From: Sphaerochaeta sp. Phil3
Lineage (GTDB): Bacteria; Spirochaetota; Spirochaetia; Sphaerochaetales; Sphaerochaetaceae
Direction of reading: 5' to 3'
Assembly (NCBI GenBank): GCA_001940825.1
Contig: MSGT01000071.1
Span: 36,101 to 100,100 of the forward strand
Length of the DNA stretch: 64,000 nucleotides
The translations under genes were made by a program, and so were the position numbers. Positions within the stretch are counted from its first letter, which is position 1. The number at the start of each line of letters is the position of its first letter. This document shows, piece after piece, positions 7,493 through 14,463 of the stretch. Under the pieces are notes generated by a model. The model had not been told where the DNA came from, ran no database searches, and was given only the letters and a program-made list of their open reading frames with translations.

Positions 7493-7960
7493 ATGGCAGA
7501 AGAAAACAAACTGAACATCTTTGATGTAAACAACGAGAGTGACGATATCCAAGAGTCAATCTCAAACGCAAACAAAGTAACCGATGACGTAGTAAAGAAA
7601 GCAGCTGAGAAGATCGCTGAGCGCCGCAAGGAGAAGCTCACAAACGAACTCATCGACGTGGTTCAAAAGTGTGAATACACTGAGAAATCCGCAGCATTGC
7701 AGTTACGCCGTAGTAACCGCGTAAACCAACGTATGAAGACTTATATGAAGGAATTGCACGCAATTGCCGAAGACGTGAAGAGCGGCAAGAAGCCCATTAC
7801 GGCATGGGACGATGAAGCTCTTGCACTGAAGAAGCAATTCGACAAGGACCTCATTGAGATCGACAAAGATATCGACAAGTCTCAAAGAGAATTGGACGAG
7901 ATCTTCCCAAACTCATGGTCTTATCGTTGGAATTCTCTGATTCCGCAGCGTAATCGCTAA
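7493..7960 (+). CDS. coiled-coil protein (155 aa)
   Basis: 155 aa, almost entirely helical and charged. Coiled-coil segments are likely at about residues 20-75 and 95-140 (KKQFDKDLIEIDKDIDKSQR). It ends WNSLIPQRNR. Codon use is noticeably GC-richer than the flanking genes, suggesting high expression, as for the genes at 1472 and 16611. The leader is TTATTAAC...AAAAAGTATCAAATT. The function is unknown; a scaffold or DNA-organising role is speculative. Confidence 0.75.
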   Translation: MAEENKLNIFDVNNESDDIQESISNANKVTDDVVKKAAEKIAERRKEKLTNELIDVVQKCEYTEKSAALQLRRSNRVNQRMKTYMKELHAIAEDVKSGKKPITAWDDEALALKKQFDKDLIEIDKDIDKSQRELDEIFPNSWSYRWNSLIPQRNR

Positions 7961-7998
7961 AGGCAGGGAAAATAAAAAAAGAGGTTCCAAAACCTGAG

Positions 7999-8006
7999 TA
8001 TCTTTG
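7999..8006 (+). promoter_or_regulatory. Bacteroidetes-type -7 promoter element, first
   Basis: TATCTTTG is a perfect TAnnTTTG box. It lies in a 14-nt sequence AGTATCTTTGTATC that is repeated exactly 112 nt downstream. No clear TTTG -33 box is seen. It sits upstream of a gene-free, structured stretch leading to the tmRNA, so it likely drives RNA genes using host RNA polymerase. Confidence 0.6.
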
Positions 8007-8480
8007 TATCCAAACAGGTTAGTGTTTATGGGGAAATTTGGGTGGAAACCGTTAGGTTTGCCAGGAGAAATTGGACGCCACAAAGACCTGAATTAACAGG
8101 TCTCATTTAGTATCTTTGTATCAGTAATGAGGAACTACTGTGTACTACTGATCATATGTCTGGGATCGCGACAATAAGATTGTCCCGCATTAGTAATAAT
8201 GCTGAACTGCCTTAGTCGAGATATCAAATCAGACTGAATAGGTGTATCTTGTATCATTTACGTTGCTAAGGATCGAACCACGTAAATCCTATTCATATAT
8301 TATCAAGATCAGTATAAGAGAACTAACCATTCTCAAGACCATAGGGTATATAGCTTTGGTCGGCTATATACCCACAAATTTTTTGATATTGATATTTCCT
8401 ATGTTAATATGGGAAAATCATATGTATGCACCTGATTGGTTCATAAAATGGATAGATAAAATGCATTAAAGAAATTGACT
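8007..8480 (+). ncRNA. gene-free leader of the tmRNA locus, with structured RNA
   Basis: No credible protein gene is present; a 75-aa frame at 8242-8469 overlaps RNA structure and is not believed. Visible structures include a 7-bp hairpin AGACCTG/CAGGTCT just before the second promoter, a GCGACAAT/ATTGT-type hairpin at about 8167-8191, and a perfect 11-bp hairpin GGGTATATAGC/GCTATATACCC (8344-8373). It may contain a short independent RNA from the first promoter plus the 5' extension of the permuted tmRNA precursor, whose start I cannot fix. Confidence 0.5.
8111..8118 (+). promoter_or_regulatory. Bacteroidetes-type -7 promoter element, second
   Basis: This is the second exact copy of AGTATCTTTGTATC (box TATCTTTG). 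It would start transcription near 8125 and read through the acceptor half, intron, spacer and coding half of the permuted tmRNA, and perhaps the tRNA-like gene at 9526. Confidence 0.6.
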
Positions 8481-8520
8481 GTTAGGTCTATTAAATCGTC
8501 GTTTGGACACGGGTTCGACT

Positions 8521-9274
8521 CAGAGGGTCGCTTATATAGAAATGTATATGACAAAATTGGGTGAATTCAAGGAAAGCTAAATAAAAAGCTCAAAATCAGC
8601 TTTTTACATGCCAATCTTGAGCTAAGCTTAGAGTACACTCTAAGAAAGTGCAGAGACTACTGGAGAACTATAGTGTTCTTAATTACCAGCTAGAGCGCCC
8701 AACATCTTAAGCAGCATTACTGCAAGATGAAGAAATAGTCCGTAGATAAACAAGTTCTTTTAACTTGTCCTCTGAAAGGAGGTTTCTGTGTGATAGTCGA
8801 TGACAATTAGGACAAAGAGTTATTAAATTATTCATCTCATTTTTACCACCTTTACATACTGGCAAAATGTGATGAATATCTCTTGGACCTAAATTCCATC
8901 CACAATTCGCACAGGGTAATTCTAATAATATATTTTGTAACTTTCTTGTGCCATTTTGCTCTGTGACAATTAGTTGTCTATAATGTTTACTTTTACATTT
9001 ATCAGAACAATATTTAGCTTTTGGATTAACTGATAAAAATTCATTGTTACATACAATACATTTACAGTGTTTCAAAGGTTTATTTGCATTACGACTTTTT
9101 GCAGCACAAGATAAACTACAAAACTTAGCGTTACCACGATTTAACTCTCTTGTATCTGCCATAAAAATTTTATGACAGAATTCACATTCTTTTTCTATTA
9201 ACATAATTAATAAATATTTATGTTATAAAAACGTATGTGGAGATAGAAAGTTCTAATTGTTGTAAAATATTTAG
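8521..9274 (+). mobile_element. group I intron in the tmRNA T loop
   Basis: The 5' splice site follows U8520. P1 is CGACT (8516-8520) paired with GGTCG (8526-8530), with the diagnostic U-G pair at the splice site. The intron ends at G9274, and the exons rejoin to a perfect T arm. Core elements are visible: AATTGGGTGAATTCAAGG (P/J region, about 8555-8572), AATCTTGAGCTAAGC (Q, about 8613), GTGCAGAGACTAC (R, 8648-8660) and AGAAATAGTCC (S, about 8731-8741), forming P7. It is 754 nt long because of an antisense HNH gene in its 3' part. It should self-splice and home to intronless tmRNA genes. Confidence 0.85.
8707..9204 (-). CDS. HNH homing endonuclease, antisense within the intron
   Basis: 165 aa. 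The N-terminal region has two treble-clef zinc fingers of the type CxxC...CSxxC (residues about 7-32 and 48-70). The C-terminal HNH domain has CANCGW, DIHHILPVCKGGKNEMNNL and LCPNCHRLSHR (about 98-143), giving the His-Asn-His site and a zinc pair. It is encoded on the strand opposite to the intron, so it needs its own minus-strand promoter. Its 3' end overlaps the P7/P8 strand of the intron core (8707-8745). It uses the standard code (no in-frame TAG). Confidence 0.9.
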   Translation of the reverse strand: MLIEKECEFCHKIFMADTRELNRGNAKFCSLSCAAKSRNANKPLKHCKCIVCNNEFLSVNPKAKYCSDKCKSKHYRQLIVTEQNGTRKLQNILLELPCANCGWNLGPRDIHHILPVCKGGKNEMNNLITLCPNCHRLSHRNLLSEDKLKELVYLRTISSSCSNAA

Positions 9275-9287
9275 CCCGTATGCTCCA

Positions 9288-9380
9288 CTATGTTCGTTCG
9301 ACTCGAACCAGTGGCAGCTCCTGTGATGGGTAACTCTTCCTCATGTGTGAAATAACACAAATGGCAACTGAGCTGCAATC
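9288..9380 (+). ncRNA. structured spacer between the two tmRNA halves
   Basis: This is the intervening transcribed segment removed in permuted tmRNAs. It folds into a T-arm mimic, GTTCG-TTCGACT-CGAAC (9292-9308), lengthened by CCACT/AGTGG reaching into the acceptor end (9285-9314). A 7-bp helix GCAGCTC/GAGCTGC (9314-9320 with 9370-9376) brings its ends together. This geometry would place the mature 3' and 5' ends next to one another for processing. Processing enzymes are inferred, not shown. Confidence 0.6.
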
Positions 9381-9525
9381 GGGGCATTATGGTTTTGACA
9401 GCGACATAGAGGAAATAGAATAGGTCAATAAGCAGATAACTGGCAATACAAGTTATGTAATGGATTATACTCGCTTAGCAGCGTGAGATAATCTAAACGG
9501 CTAAGCTAATGTCGTAAAAAGCTGG

Positions 9526-9648
9526 AGTAGAATAACTATAATTGGTTAGAGCGGGGGCGGCGGGAAAGGAGCTGATACCCAATCCCCTCAGGCACCACCA
9601 AGTTCAAGGCAGGAGTGCTATATGTAGGTTCGAGTCCTACTTCTACTA
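9526..9648 (+). tRNA. tRNA-like gene with a greatly expanded anticodon region
   Basis: A perfect 7-bp acceptor (AGTAGAA/TTCTACT) and perfect T arm (GTAGG-TTCGAGT-CCTAC) are visible, and the D arm contains AATTGGTTAGAG. Between D and T arms there are about 70 nt instead of about 22. AGCG (9550-9553) can pair with TGCT (about 9616-9619) as a 4-bp anticodon stem, enclosing a GC-rich insert with its own GGGG/CCCC helix. The anticodon cannot be read. It could be an intron-bearing tRNA, a degenerate tRNA, or a tRNA-like processing signal at the end of the tmRNA transcript. Confidence 0.5.
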
Positions 9649-9687
9649 CAAGAAAATTAGGTTTAATCAATAAATTGTTAATTTGAA

Positions 9688-9987
9688 ATGGGATTAATTA
9701 ATTTTATCAGAGAGAAACTTCCTGAACCCTTAGATAAGGTAAGTAAGGAATTACGAATGAAAGAGAAATTGATACAGCGTATCAACTCTGTTGTGCCACA
9801 GTGTTACAAGAACAGGTATCACTATAAAGAAGGTATTTCCAAAGTAAGAAACATCTTCTTCTTCTGGGAAGAAAGAGGTACAGAAATCTTACATCTTATT
9901 GATGTAGATGGAATGACTTCTGAAGATGAGAGAAAATTTCGTGAACTTGAAATAAAAGCAAGAAACTACAAAGAGCAATGCGTATAA
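9688..9987 (+). CDS. hypothetical protein (99 aa)
   Basis: 99 aa, basic N-terminal half and acidic helical C-terminal half (DVDGMTSEDERKFRELEIKA). It is the first gene of a four-gene overlapping operon (10-nt overlap with the next). No motif is recognised. Confidence 0.7.
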   Translation: MGLINFIREKLPEPLDKVSKELRMKEKLIQRINSVVPQCYKNRYHYKEGISKVRNIFFFWEERGTEILHLIDVDGMTSEDERKFRELEIKARNYKEQCV

Positions 9988-10166
9988 GATATTTTGCCTG
10001 GTTTGACTCTAAGGCTGAACGTACTGAATTTATCAGTATACTTAATCAGTCTCGTTCAGAGTCTGAAGCGATTAGTAAACTCCTTGATAAATATCCAGAC
10101 TTATCTATGTCTGCAATATCAGGAGTAGTAAGTAACTTTGTAAAAGAAATCAATAAAAAGTCATGA
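9978..10166 (+). CDS. hypothetical small protein (62 aa)
   Basis: 62 aa (MRIRYFAWFDSKAERTEFIS...) with a predicted helix-turn-helix-like C-terminus (LLDKYPDLSMSAISGVVSNFVKEI). It might be a small DNA-binding regulator, but this is a weak resemblance. Overlaps on both sides (10 and 4 nt). Confidence 0.65.
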   Translation: MRIRYFAWFDSKAERTEFISILNQSRSESEAISKLLDKYPDLSMSAISGVVSNFVKEINKKS

Positions 10167-10618
10167 AATTAAATCATCCTGGAATCTATCGTGTTATTGG
10201 AGAGCAATTTGAATTGTTAGCTAATATAGTTGGAGAAGTTCCTTGTCTTAGGATTACTTCTGCACTGTTAATAAATGACCTTGTTCAAAAAGGAAAGTTT
10301 ACAGTACTCTCTGAAGAATCTATTGAGATACAAACTGTATGTCAAAAACCTGATTCTTTTTTGTTTTTAGAGTATGAATACTCAGAAATATGTACTCTAC
10401 CGCCTTATAGACAATCTATTCGCGGTACGAAGATGCCAAATATTAGTAATGAACAACTAAAGGCATTCACTAACAGATATCTTGAGGATATTAAAATTCC
10501 TGGTAGAGGAATTGAAGCTACAAAAGCATATATTCTCAGTGTAACTGATTTCAATTTAGCACAGATAAACGTGCTGATGCTGAAAATAATTAATAGCACT
10601 CGCTATGGTCGTAAATAG
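10163..10618 (+). CDS. hypothetical protein (151 aa)
   Basis: 151 aa. The N-terminal 55 residues look beta-rich (GIYRVIGEQFELLANIVGEVP), and the C-terminal half is helical. It ends at TAG (10616-10618) inside the next gene's start region (14-nt overlap), one of the places where TAG must terminate. Function unknown. Confidence 0.7.
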   Translation: MKLNHPGIYRVIGEQFELLANIVGEVPCLRITSALLINDLVQKGKFTVLSEESIEIQTVCQKPDSFLFLEYEYSEICTLPPYRQSIRGTKMPNISNEQLKAFTNRYLEDIKIPGRGIEATKAYILSVTDFNLAQINVLMLKIINSTRYGRK

Positions 10619-11000
10619 TCTCACTGCATATCCATACTTAAGAGGATGTCCTATAAGATATTCTCAAGTAAATTGGAGACCATCTTGGTATGTATTCTTA
10701 AGAATACAGAATCGAGAAATTAAAAATACAGAATTCCACGAATTCTTTGATAAACAGAACTTAGCTAGGATAATATCATGGTTTGACATGAACATAATAC
10801 AACAGATTGGCATAGCTTCTAAGATTACTTTAAAAGTTAGAATTAGAATTGTCTGTGGTATGGTGAATAAATTACCAGTCGAAGTTCTTACTCGCGACTT
10901 AAAGATTGAATTTATGGAATGTATTTGGGACGCTTTTGATAAACTATATGACGAGTGGAATGAATGGCATTGCAGGTATATACTTGGATTACCATTCTAA
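10605..11000 (+). CDS. hypothetical protein (131 aa)
   Basis: 131 aa, basic and aromatic (SQVNWRPSWYVFLRIQNREIKN...WDAFDKLYDEWNEWHCRYI). The ATG overlaps the preceding gene by 14 nt. It directly precedes the sigma factor gene, so the two may be co-transcribed. No domain is recognised. Confidence 0.7.
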   Translation: MVVNSLTAYPYLRGCPIRYSQVNWRPSWYVFLRIQNREIKNTEFHEFFDKQNLARIISWFDMNIIQQIGIASKITLKVRIRIVCGMVNKLPVEVLTRDLKIEFMECIWDAFDKLYDEWNEWHCRYILGLPF

Positions 11001-11048
11001 GGGTATAGGGTCTTGATTGACCCTATACTCACTAAAAAGCCCGTGATT

Positions 11049-11609
11049 ATGACAGATGAAGAAAGACAACAGCTTTTCGATCTGATCAAACAGGCGAAAG
11101 AAGGTAAACAAATTGCCTTCACAAAGCTTTATGAGAAGTATAATCGAATTATATATAATACGATATATCGTATTGTTAATAATAAAGATGCTGCAGATGA
11201 TTTATTATCTGTTACTTTTATTAAAGCTTTTTCAAAGCTAGAGAGTTATGTTAACAATATTTCATTTGAAATGTGGTTAAAAACTATAGCTATAAATAGT
11301 AGTATTGATTATATTAGACGTACTAAGAAAGAGAATGCAAATTATTGGCTAGACGATAGTACTAGCACTGTTCAATTGAGAAGTTCGGCCGACTACTCGC
11401 CTGAAGATAATTATATCTTCAATGAAACAGATGAGAGACTTTCAGATGCCTTTAGCAGACTCCGGTATAAGTATCGTCATATACTTGAACTACGAACAGT
11501 TCAGAATTTGTCTTACAAACAAATATCTGAAGAACTTGGCCTCACAGAGAGCCAGGTAAAATCTCAGCTTAACAAAGCTCGGGAAAAGTTAAAACAATTA
11601 TTAAACTAA
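11049..11609 (+). CDS. ECF-type RNA polymerase sigma factor
   Basis: 186 aa from the ATG at 11049; a longer frame from TTG 11013 is less likely. Region 2 is clear (residues about 20-88: FTKLYEKYNRIIYNTIYRIV, DAADDLLSVTFIKAFSKL, WLKTIAINSSIDYIRR). Region 4 is clear (about 132-184: LELRTVQNLSYKQISEELGL, TESQVKSQLNKAREKLK). A linker replaces region 3, as in ECF sigmas. It would recruit Bacteroidales RNA polymerase to phage promoters, probably for middle or RNA-gene transcription. No anti-sigma factor is identified; the membrane protein that follows is a possible partner only by position. Confidence 0.9.
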   Translation: MTDEERQQLFDLIKQAKEGKQIAFTKLYEKYNRIIYNTIYRIVNNKDAADDLLSVTFIKAFSKLESYVNNISFEMWLKTIAINSSIDYIRRTKKENANYWLDDSTSTVQLRSSADYSPEDNYIFNETDERLSDAFSRLRYKYRHILELRTVQNLSYKQISEELGLTESQVKSQLNKAREKLKQLLN

Positions 11610-11621
11610 AATTTTACAAAC

Positions 11622-11999
11622 ATGTCAGCAATTTGGATTATTGTGCTATTAATAGTAGCATTTGTTCTTGCGAGAAACTTTCGCAGTGACAAGATGTGGT
11701 GGATTTATATCTCCTGCATCATAGCTGGCTTGTTAGTAGGTATGTTGAGTAAGGAAGTAATAGAAACCTCTAAGAAGGTCAATCATACTACTTCCATTAC
11801 TCAGCTAGTCAACACCGTTGATGACTTCAATTCTACATGCACACAAAGCTTAGTGTGTACAGTGACAGAAGGTACTACCGATTGCCTATCTGGGGTTGTG
11901 AGTAACATGACAGAATTGAAATTAAAGTTATCAGACGCATTGATTAGTAATATCTATACTAACGGGCGTGACTCACCAGCAATAGAGGATGATAGTTGA
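11622..11999 (+). CDS. membrane protein, two TM helices (125 aa)
   Basis: 125 aa. Hydrophobic helices at about 2-17 and 26-43, then an 80-aa Ser/Thr-rich soluble domain with three cysteines (NSTCTQSLVCTVTEGTTDC), likely extracytoplasmic. It starts 12 nt after the sigma factor. Not recognised. Confidence 0.7.
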   Translation: MSAIWIIVLLIVAFVLARNFRSDKMWWIYISCIIAGLLVGMLSKEVIETSKKVNHTTSITQLVNTVDDFNSTCTQSLVCTVTEGTTDCLSGVVSNMTELKLKLSDALISNIYTNGRDSPAIEDDS

Positions 12000-12061
12000 C
12001 CTCTCTAAATATTCTATCGACTGAACTAACGTATTATTAACCACCAAAAATTATCAAAATT

Positions 12062-13576
12062 ATGGCAGAAAAAGAAATGACTAAAGCTGAAAGAAAAGCA
12101 GCTTTGAAAGCAGCAAAAGCAGCAGCTAAAGAAGAAGCAAAGAATGCTACAAACAAGAAAGAAGGCAAGAAAGAAGACAAGCCTTCTGATGACAAGGGAA
12201 ACAAGAAAGAGAAGGAAAAACCTTCTCAAGTAGAAAAACCGGCAGCTGAGGCTCCTAAGGATAATAAGGAACAAGGTCAGACACCCAAAAAGAAAAAAGA
12301 CAAAATTCCTACTATCATCCCTGAGGATGTTTCTCACGAGAATAAACCTTCTCCAGAAGAGAAAGCGCTCAGACGTGCAACCTCTCTTGTAGGCGGTATC
12401 ACTGGTGCTGGTATTCCTGTAGGTTCTACAGCCTCTTCAGTAGATGGAAAGGCTATGTTGTCATTCGTAATGCAACAGCGTTACGCTAACAACGAAGAAC
12501 TTGCAAAGCGTTATCCTGAAGTATACGCTGACATCAACCGTACTATTGATGTCGTAAACCTGTTAGCCCTTGTTGACATACGTCAGGACTTATTCAACCG
12601 TGGTGAACGTGGTGAATTGCAACTTATGATTGATGCAAATCAACTCATGCCGTTGCAAGGTATGGCTGAAATGTTAGGCATTAAGCTCGCTCCAGCTAAA
12701 GCATTACCGGGAGGAGATGGTAGCCAGTTGTCTATTGACTTTAACAAGTCAGAAGTTCCTACAGAACTTGCAGAAGATGCTGGTAAGACTATCAAAGCAC
12801 CGGAGCTTGATCCGAATAAGATCACTACAGATGAGGAAATTGATGCAGCGTTGACTTACCTCATCAGCAAAGAAAGAAACGTTGCAACGAACATTGTTAA
12901 CACCGTAGAATGGTATCGTACACTGCGCGGCCTGAAAGAAACTAATGCCGACAAGAAGTTAGCATTAGACGAGATGACAGTGGGTGATTGGATGAATGAA
13001 ATCTTCAGCCGTATCAACCCTGTTAGCTTGCTGAAAGGCCTTGGAAGCTCAGTATACGTATATACTTCACAGACTGGTTCTCCGTGTATGGCACACTCCG
13101 TACTGCACAATCACTTGACTAAGGCAGGTTGGAGTGAAGAACAGGTTGCAGAAACAGTTCGCGCTCTTATCAATGAGAACTTCCGCTTGAAGCAGAAGGA
13201 CAACAAAGACCTCAAACCTGAGTCTGATAAGGCTATTACAGCTCTTATCTCTAACTTAGGTGAAGAGTATATTGATAAGTTGTTTGCAGATTGGTCGCTC
13301 GATTTGACCGGTGTAGAAGAATCTAAGAAAAACCAACTCGAGAATGATCGTAAGATTGCTCGAATGGTTATAGGTTCTATCAAGACTAACTTCTTCGGAA
13401 AGGATGAAAGTCCTAAACCTGATGAATTACGTCTGAAAGTCGGCCAGATTATCAATCTGTATCGTGATCCGGCTTCTCGTTTGGCAGCATATTGCCAGTC
13501 ATCCATCACAGCTCCTACAGAAAAGGAGTATCCTGAAAAAGGTGGAGACAAACCGGCAGACGAAAAAAAAAACTAA
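12062..13576 (+). CDS. large early protein with basic/Ala-rich N-terminus (504 aa)
   Basis: 504 aa. Residues 1-100 are low-complexity Lys/Ala/Glu (disordered). Residues about 105-490 form a globular, mostly helical domain (ALRRATSLVGGITGAGIPVG, YVYTSQTGSPCMAHSVLHNH). It has a strong leader, TTATTAACCACCAAAAATTATCAAAATT. It is the longest early unknown in the window. It resembles abundant conserved early proteins of crAss-like phages in its layout, but I cannot assign a function. Confidence 0.85.
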   Translation: MAEKEMTKAERKAALKAAKAAAKEEAKNATNKKEGKKEDKPSDDKGNKKEKEKPSQVEKPAAEAPKDNKEQGQTPKKKKDKIPTIIPEDVSHENKPSPEEKALRRATSLVGGITGAGIPVGSTASSVDGKAMLSFVMQQRYANNEELAKRYPEVYADINRTIDVVNLLALVDIRQDLFNRGERGELQLMIDANQLMPLQGMAEMLGIKLAPAKALPGGDGSQLSIDFNKSEVPTELAEDAGKTIKAPELDPNKITTDEEIDAALTYLISKERNVATNIVNTVEWYRTLRGLKETNADKKLALDEMTVGDWMNEIFSRINPVSLLKGLGSSVYVYTSQTGSPCMAHSVLHNHLTKAGWSEEQVAETVRALINENFRLKQKDNKDLKPESDKAITALISNLGEEYIDKLFADWSLDLTGVEESKKNQLENDRKIARMVIGSIKTNFFGKDESPKPDELRLKVGQIINLYRDPASRLAAYCQSSITAPTEKEYPEKGGDKPADEKKN

Positions 13577-13649
13577 GCGCTTGGCGTAGGTTTTTAAAGT
13601 TTGTAGGTTTCGTAGAAGAATAACCATTCTCTAAAACATCATAATCAAT

Positions 13650-14051
13650 ATGAATTTTAGAATAATTACGGCTGTCGGCATGTTCATCGCCAGTTGCATA
13701 ATTGGCTTTGGACTGCGACAGACAGTCACAGTAGTACAGGCAGCCCCTGTAATTCCTTCACCTATAGAGATGCCAAAATTCCCTATAGCAAGTAGTGAAG
13801 TGAAAAAGTCTGTCGAGAAGATAGATGTCGAAGTAGACCTATCTACATTAGAAGTATCCGTGAAAGGAACAACAGACGCAATTGTGAATGTAAAGACTAC
13901 AGGTGAACCTAAACCCGTAGTTAAGTGGAGAACAAAGGTAGTAGAGAAACTGACTTCAACAGGATATCCAAAAGTACGCAGTGTTAGTAGGGTATCTGAT
14001 GACGAATCACCAGTAACTCCATTATCTAAAGTAGACTCCTATGGTAAGTAA
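13650..14051 (+). CDS. membrane-anchored or exported protein (133 aa)
   Basis: 133 aa. An N-terminal hydrophobic segment with positive start (residues 1-31) looks like a signal anchor. It is followed by a Pro/Val-rich, beta-type domain (DVEVDLSTLEVSVKGTTDAIVNVKT). It overlaps the next gene by 11 nt. Probably envelope-located; function unknown. Confidence 0.7.
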   Translation: MNFRIITAVGMFIASCIIGFGLRQTVTVVQAAPVIPSPIEMPKFPIASSEVKKSVEKIDVEVDLSTLEVSVKGTTDAIVNVKTTGEPKPVVKWRTKVVEKLTSTGYPKVRSVSRVSDDESPVTPLSKVDSYGK

Positions 14052-14463
14052 TTTAGTTATACTAAAACAAATGATACACTTATCACGTATCATTAAGGAC
14101 ATGAAAGAAGCTCGGTGCAAACTGAGCTCCATCATGGCCCAATCTGCCTACTTTATAGTAGATGGAGCTCAGTCTGATATCATTAGAAATCAGACTAAGG
14201 ACAGTATAGCTAATTGCTTATACACTGAGAAGTACCTACGCTTGTCTGTAGGTAATGCTTGTAAATGTTTGGATGGATTTAACGCAAGTATCATGGAACC
14301 AATTGACTATATCAGTAGTAGTGATGTACGAAATAAGTTCGTAGATATTTGTAAAGGTAAAAAGGTTGTTGCAACAATCAACCTGACTACAGGTAAAATT
14401 ACCATGTTAGAACCAGAACATGAAAATATGGCCGAAGATAAACGCCCAGTGGAAAATAGTTAA
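14041..14463 (+). CDS. hypothetical protein (140 aa)
   Basis: 140 aa, mostly helical, with four cysteines (CKLSS, NCLYTE, CKCLDG, ICKGKK) that are not in a standard zinc motif. It is coupled to the preceding gene and is the last gene before a 2.1-kb ORF-free tract. No recognised domain. Confidence 0.7.
   Translation: MVSNLVILKQMIHLSRIIKDMKEARCKLSSIMAQSAYFIVDGAQSDIIRNQTKDSIANCLYTEKYLRLSVGNACKCLDGFNASIMEPIDYISSSDVRNKFVDICKGKKVVATINLTTGKITMLEPEHENMAEDKRPVENS

Larger units (their letters stand above)
8481..9520 (+). ncRNA. ssrA: circularly permuted tmRNA gene, interrupted by a group I intron
   Basis: The 3' half comes first. P2 3' strand (8488-8504) leads to TTTGGACACGGGTTCGACT ending at 8520. 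After the intron, CCCGT-ATGCTCC-A (9275-9287) completes the T stem (ACGGG/CCCGT) and the acceptor. A 93-nt structured spacer (9288-9380) follows. The 5' half then starts GGGGCAT (9381), which pairs 7/7 with ATGCTCC including the usual G-U. Next is GGTTTTGAC, matching the tmRNA GGnTTCGAC signature. AGCGAC and AATAG pair with GTCGTT and CTATT of the acceptor half to form P2. The tag frame 9442-9486 encodes GNTSYVMDYTRLAA, stop TGA. tmRNA rescues stalled ribosomes and tags the product for proteolysis. Confidence 0.85.

Noticed and set aside
8242..8469. 75-aa open frame on the plus strand
   Set aside because: It runs through a perfect 11-bp RNA hairpin (8344-8373) and up to the tmRNA acceptor half. 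Its composition is unlike neighbouring genes and it has no leader, so it is most likely accidental.
9292..9308. T-arm-like hairpin as the true tmRNA or tRNA T arm
   Set aside because: Its following sequence CAGTGGC has no 5' partner, while the arm formed by 8511-8520 plus 9275-9279 leads to ATGCTCC, which pairs fully with GGGGCAT.
9378..9648. Ordinary one-piece tmRNA ending at the 9641-9648 acceptor strand
   Set aside because: TTCTACT cannot pair with GGGGCAT; it pairs perfectly with AGTAGAA at 9526 and so belongs to a separate tRNA-like unit.
12026..12337. 103-aa Phe/Leu-rich frame on the minus strand
   Set aside because: It is an antisense shadow of the Lys/Glu-rich N-terminus of the gene at 12062.
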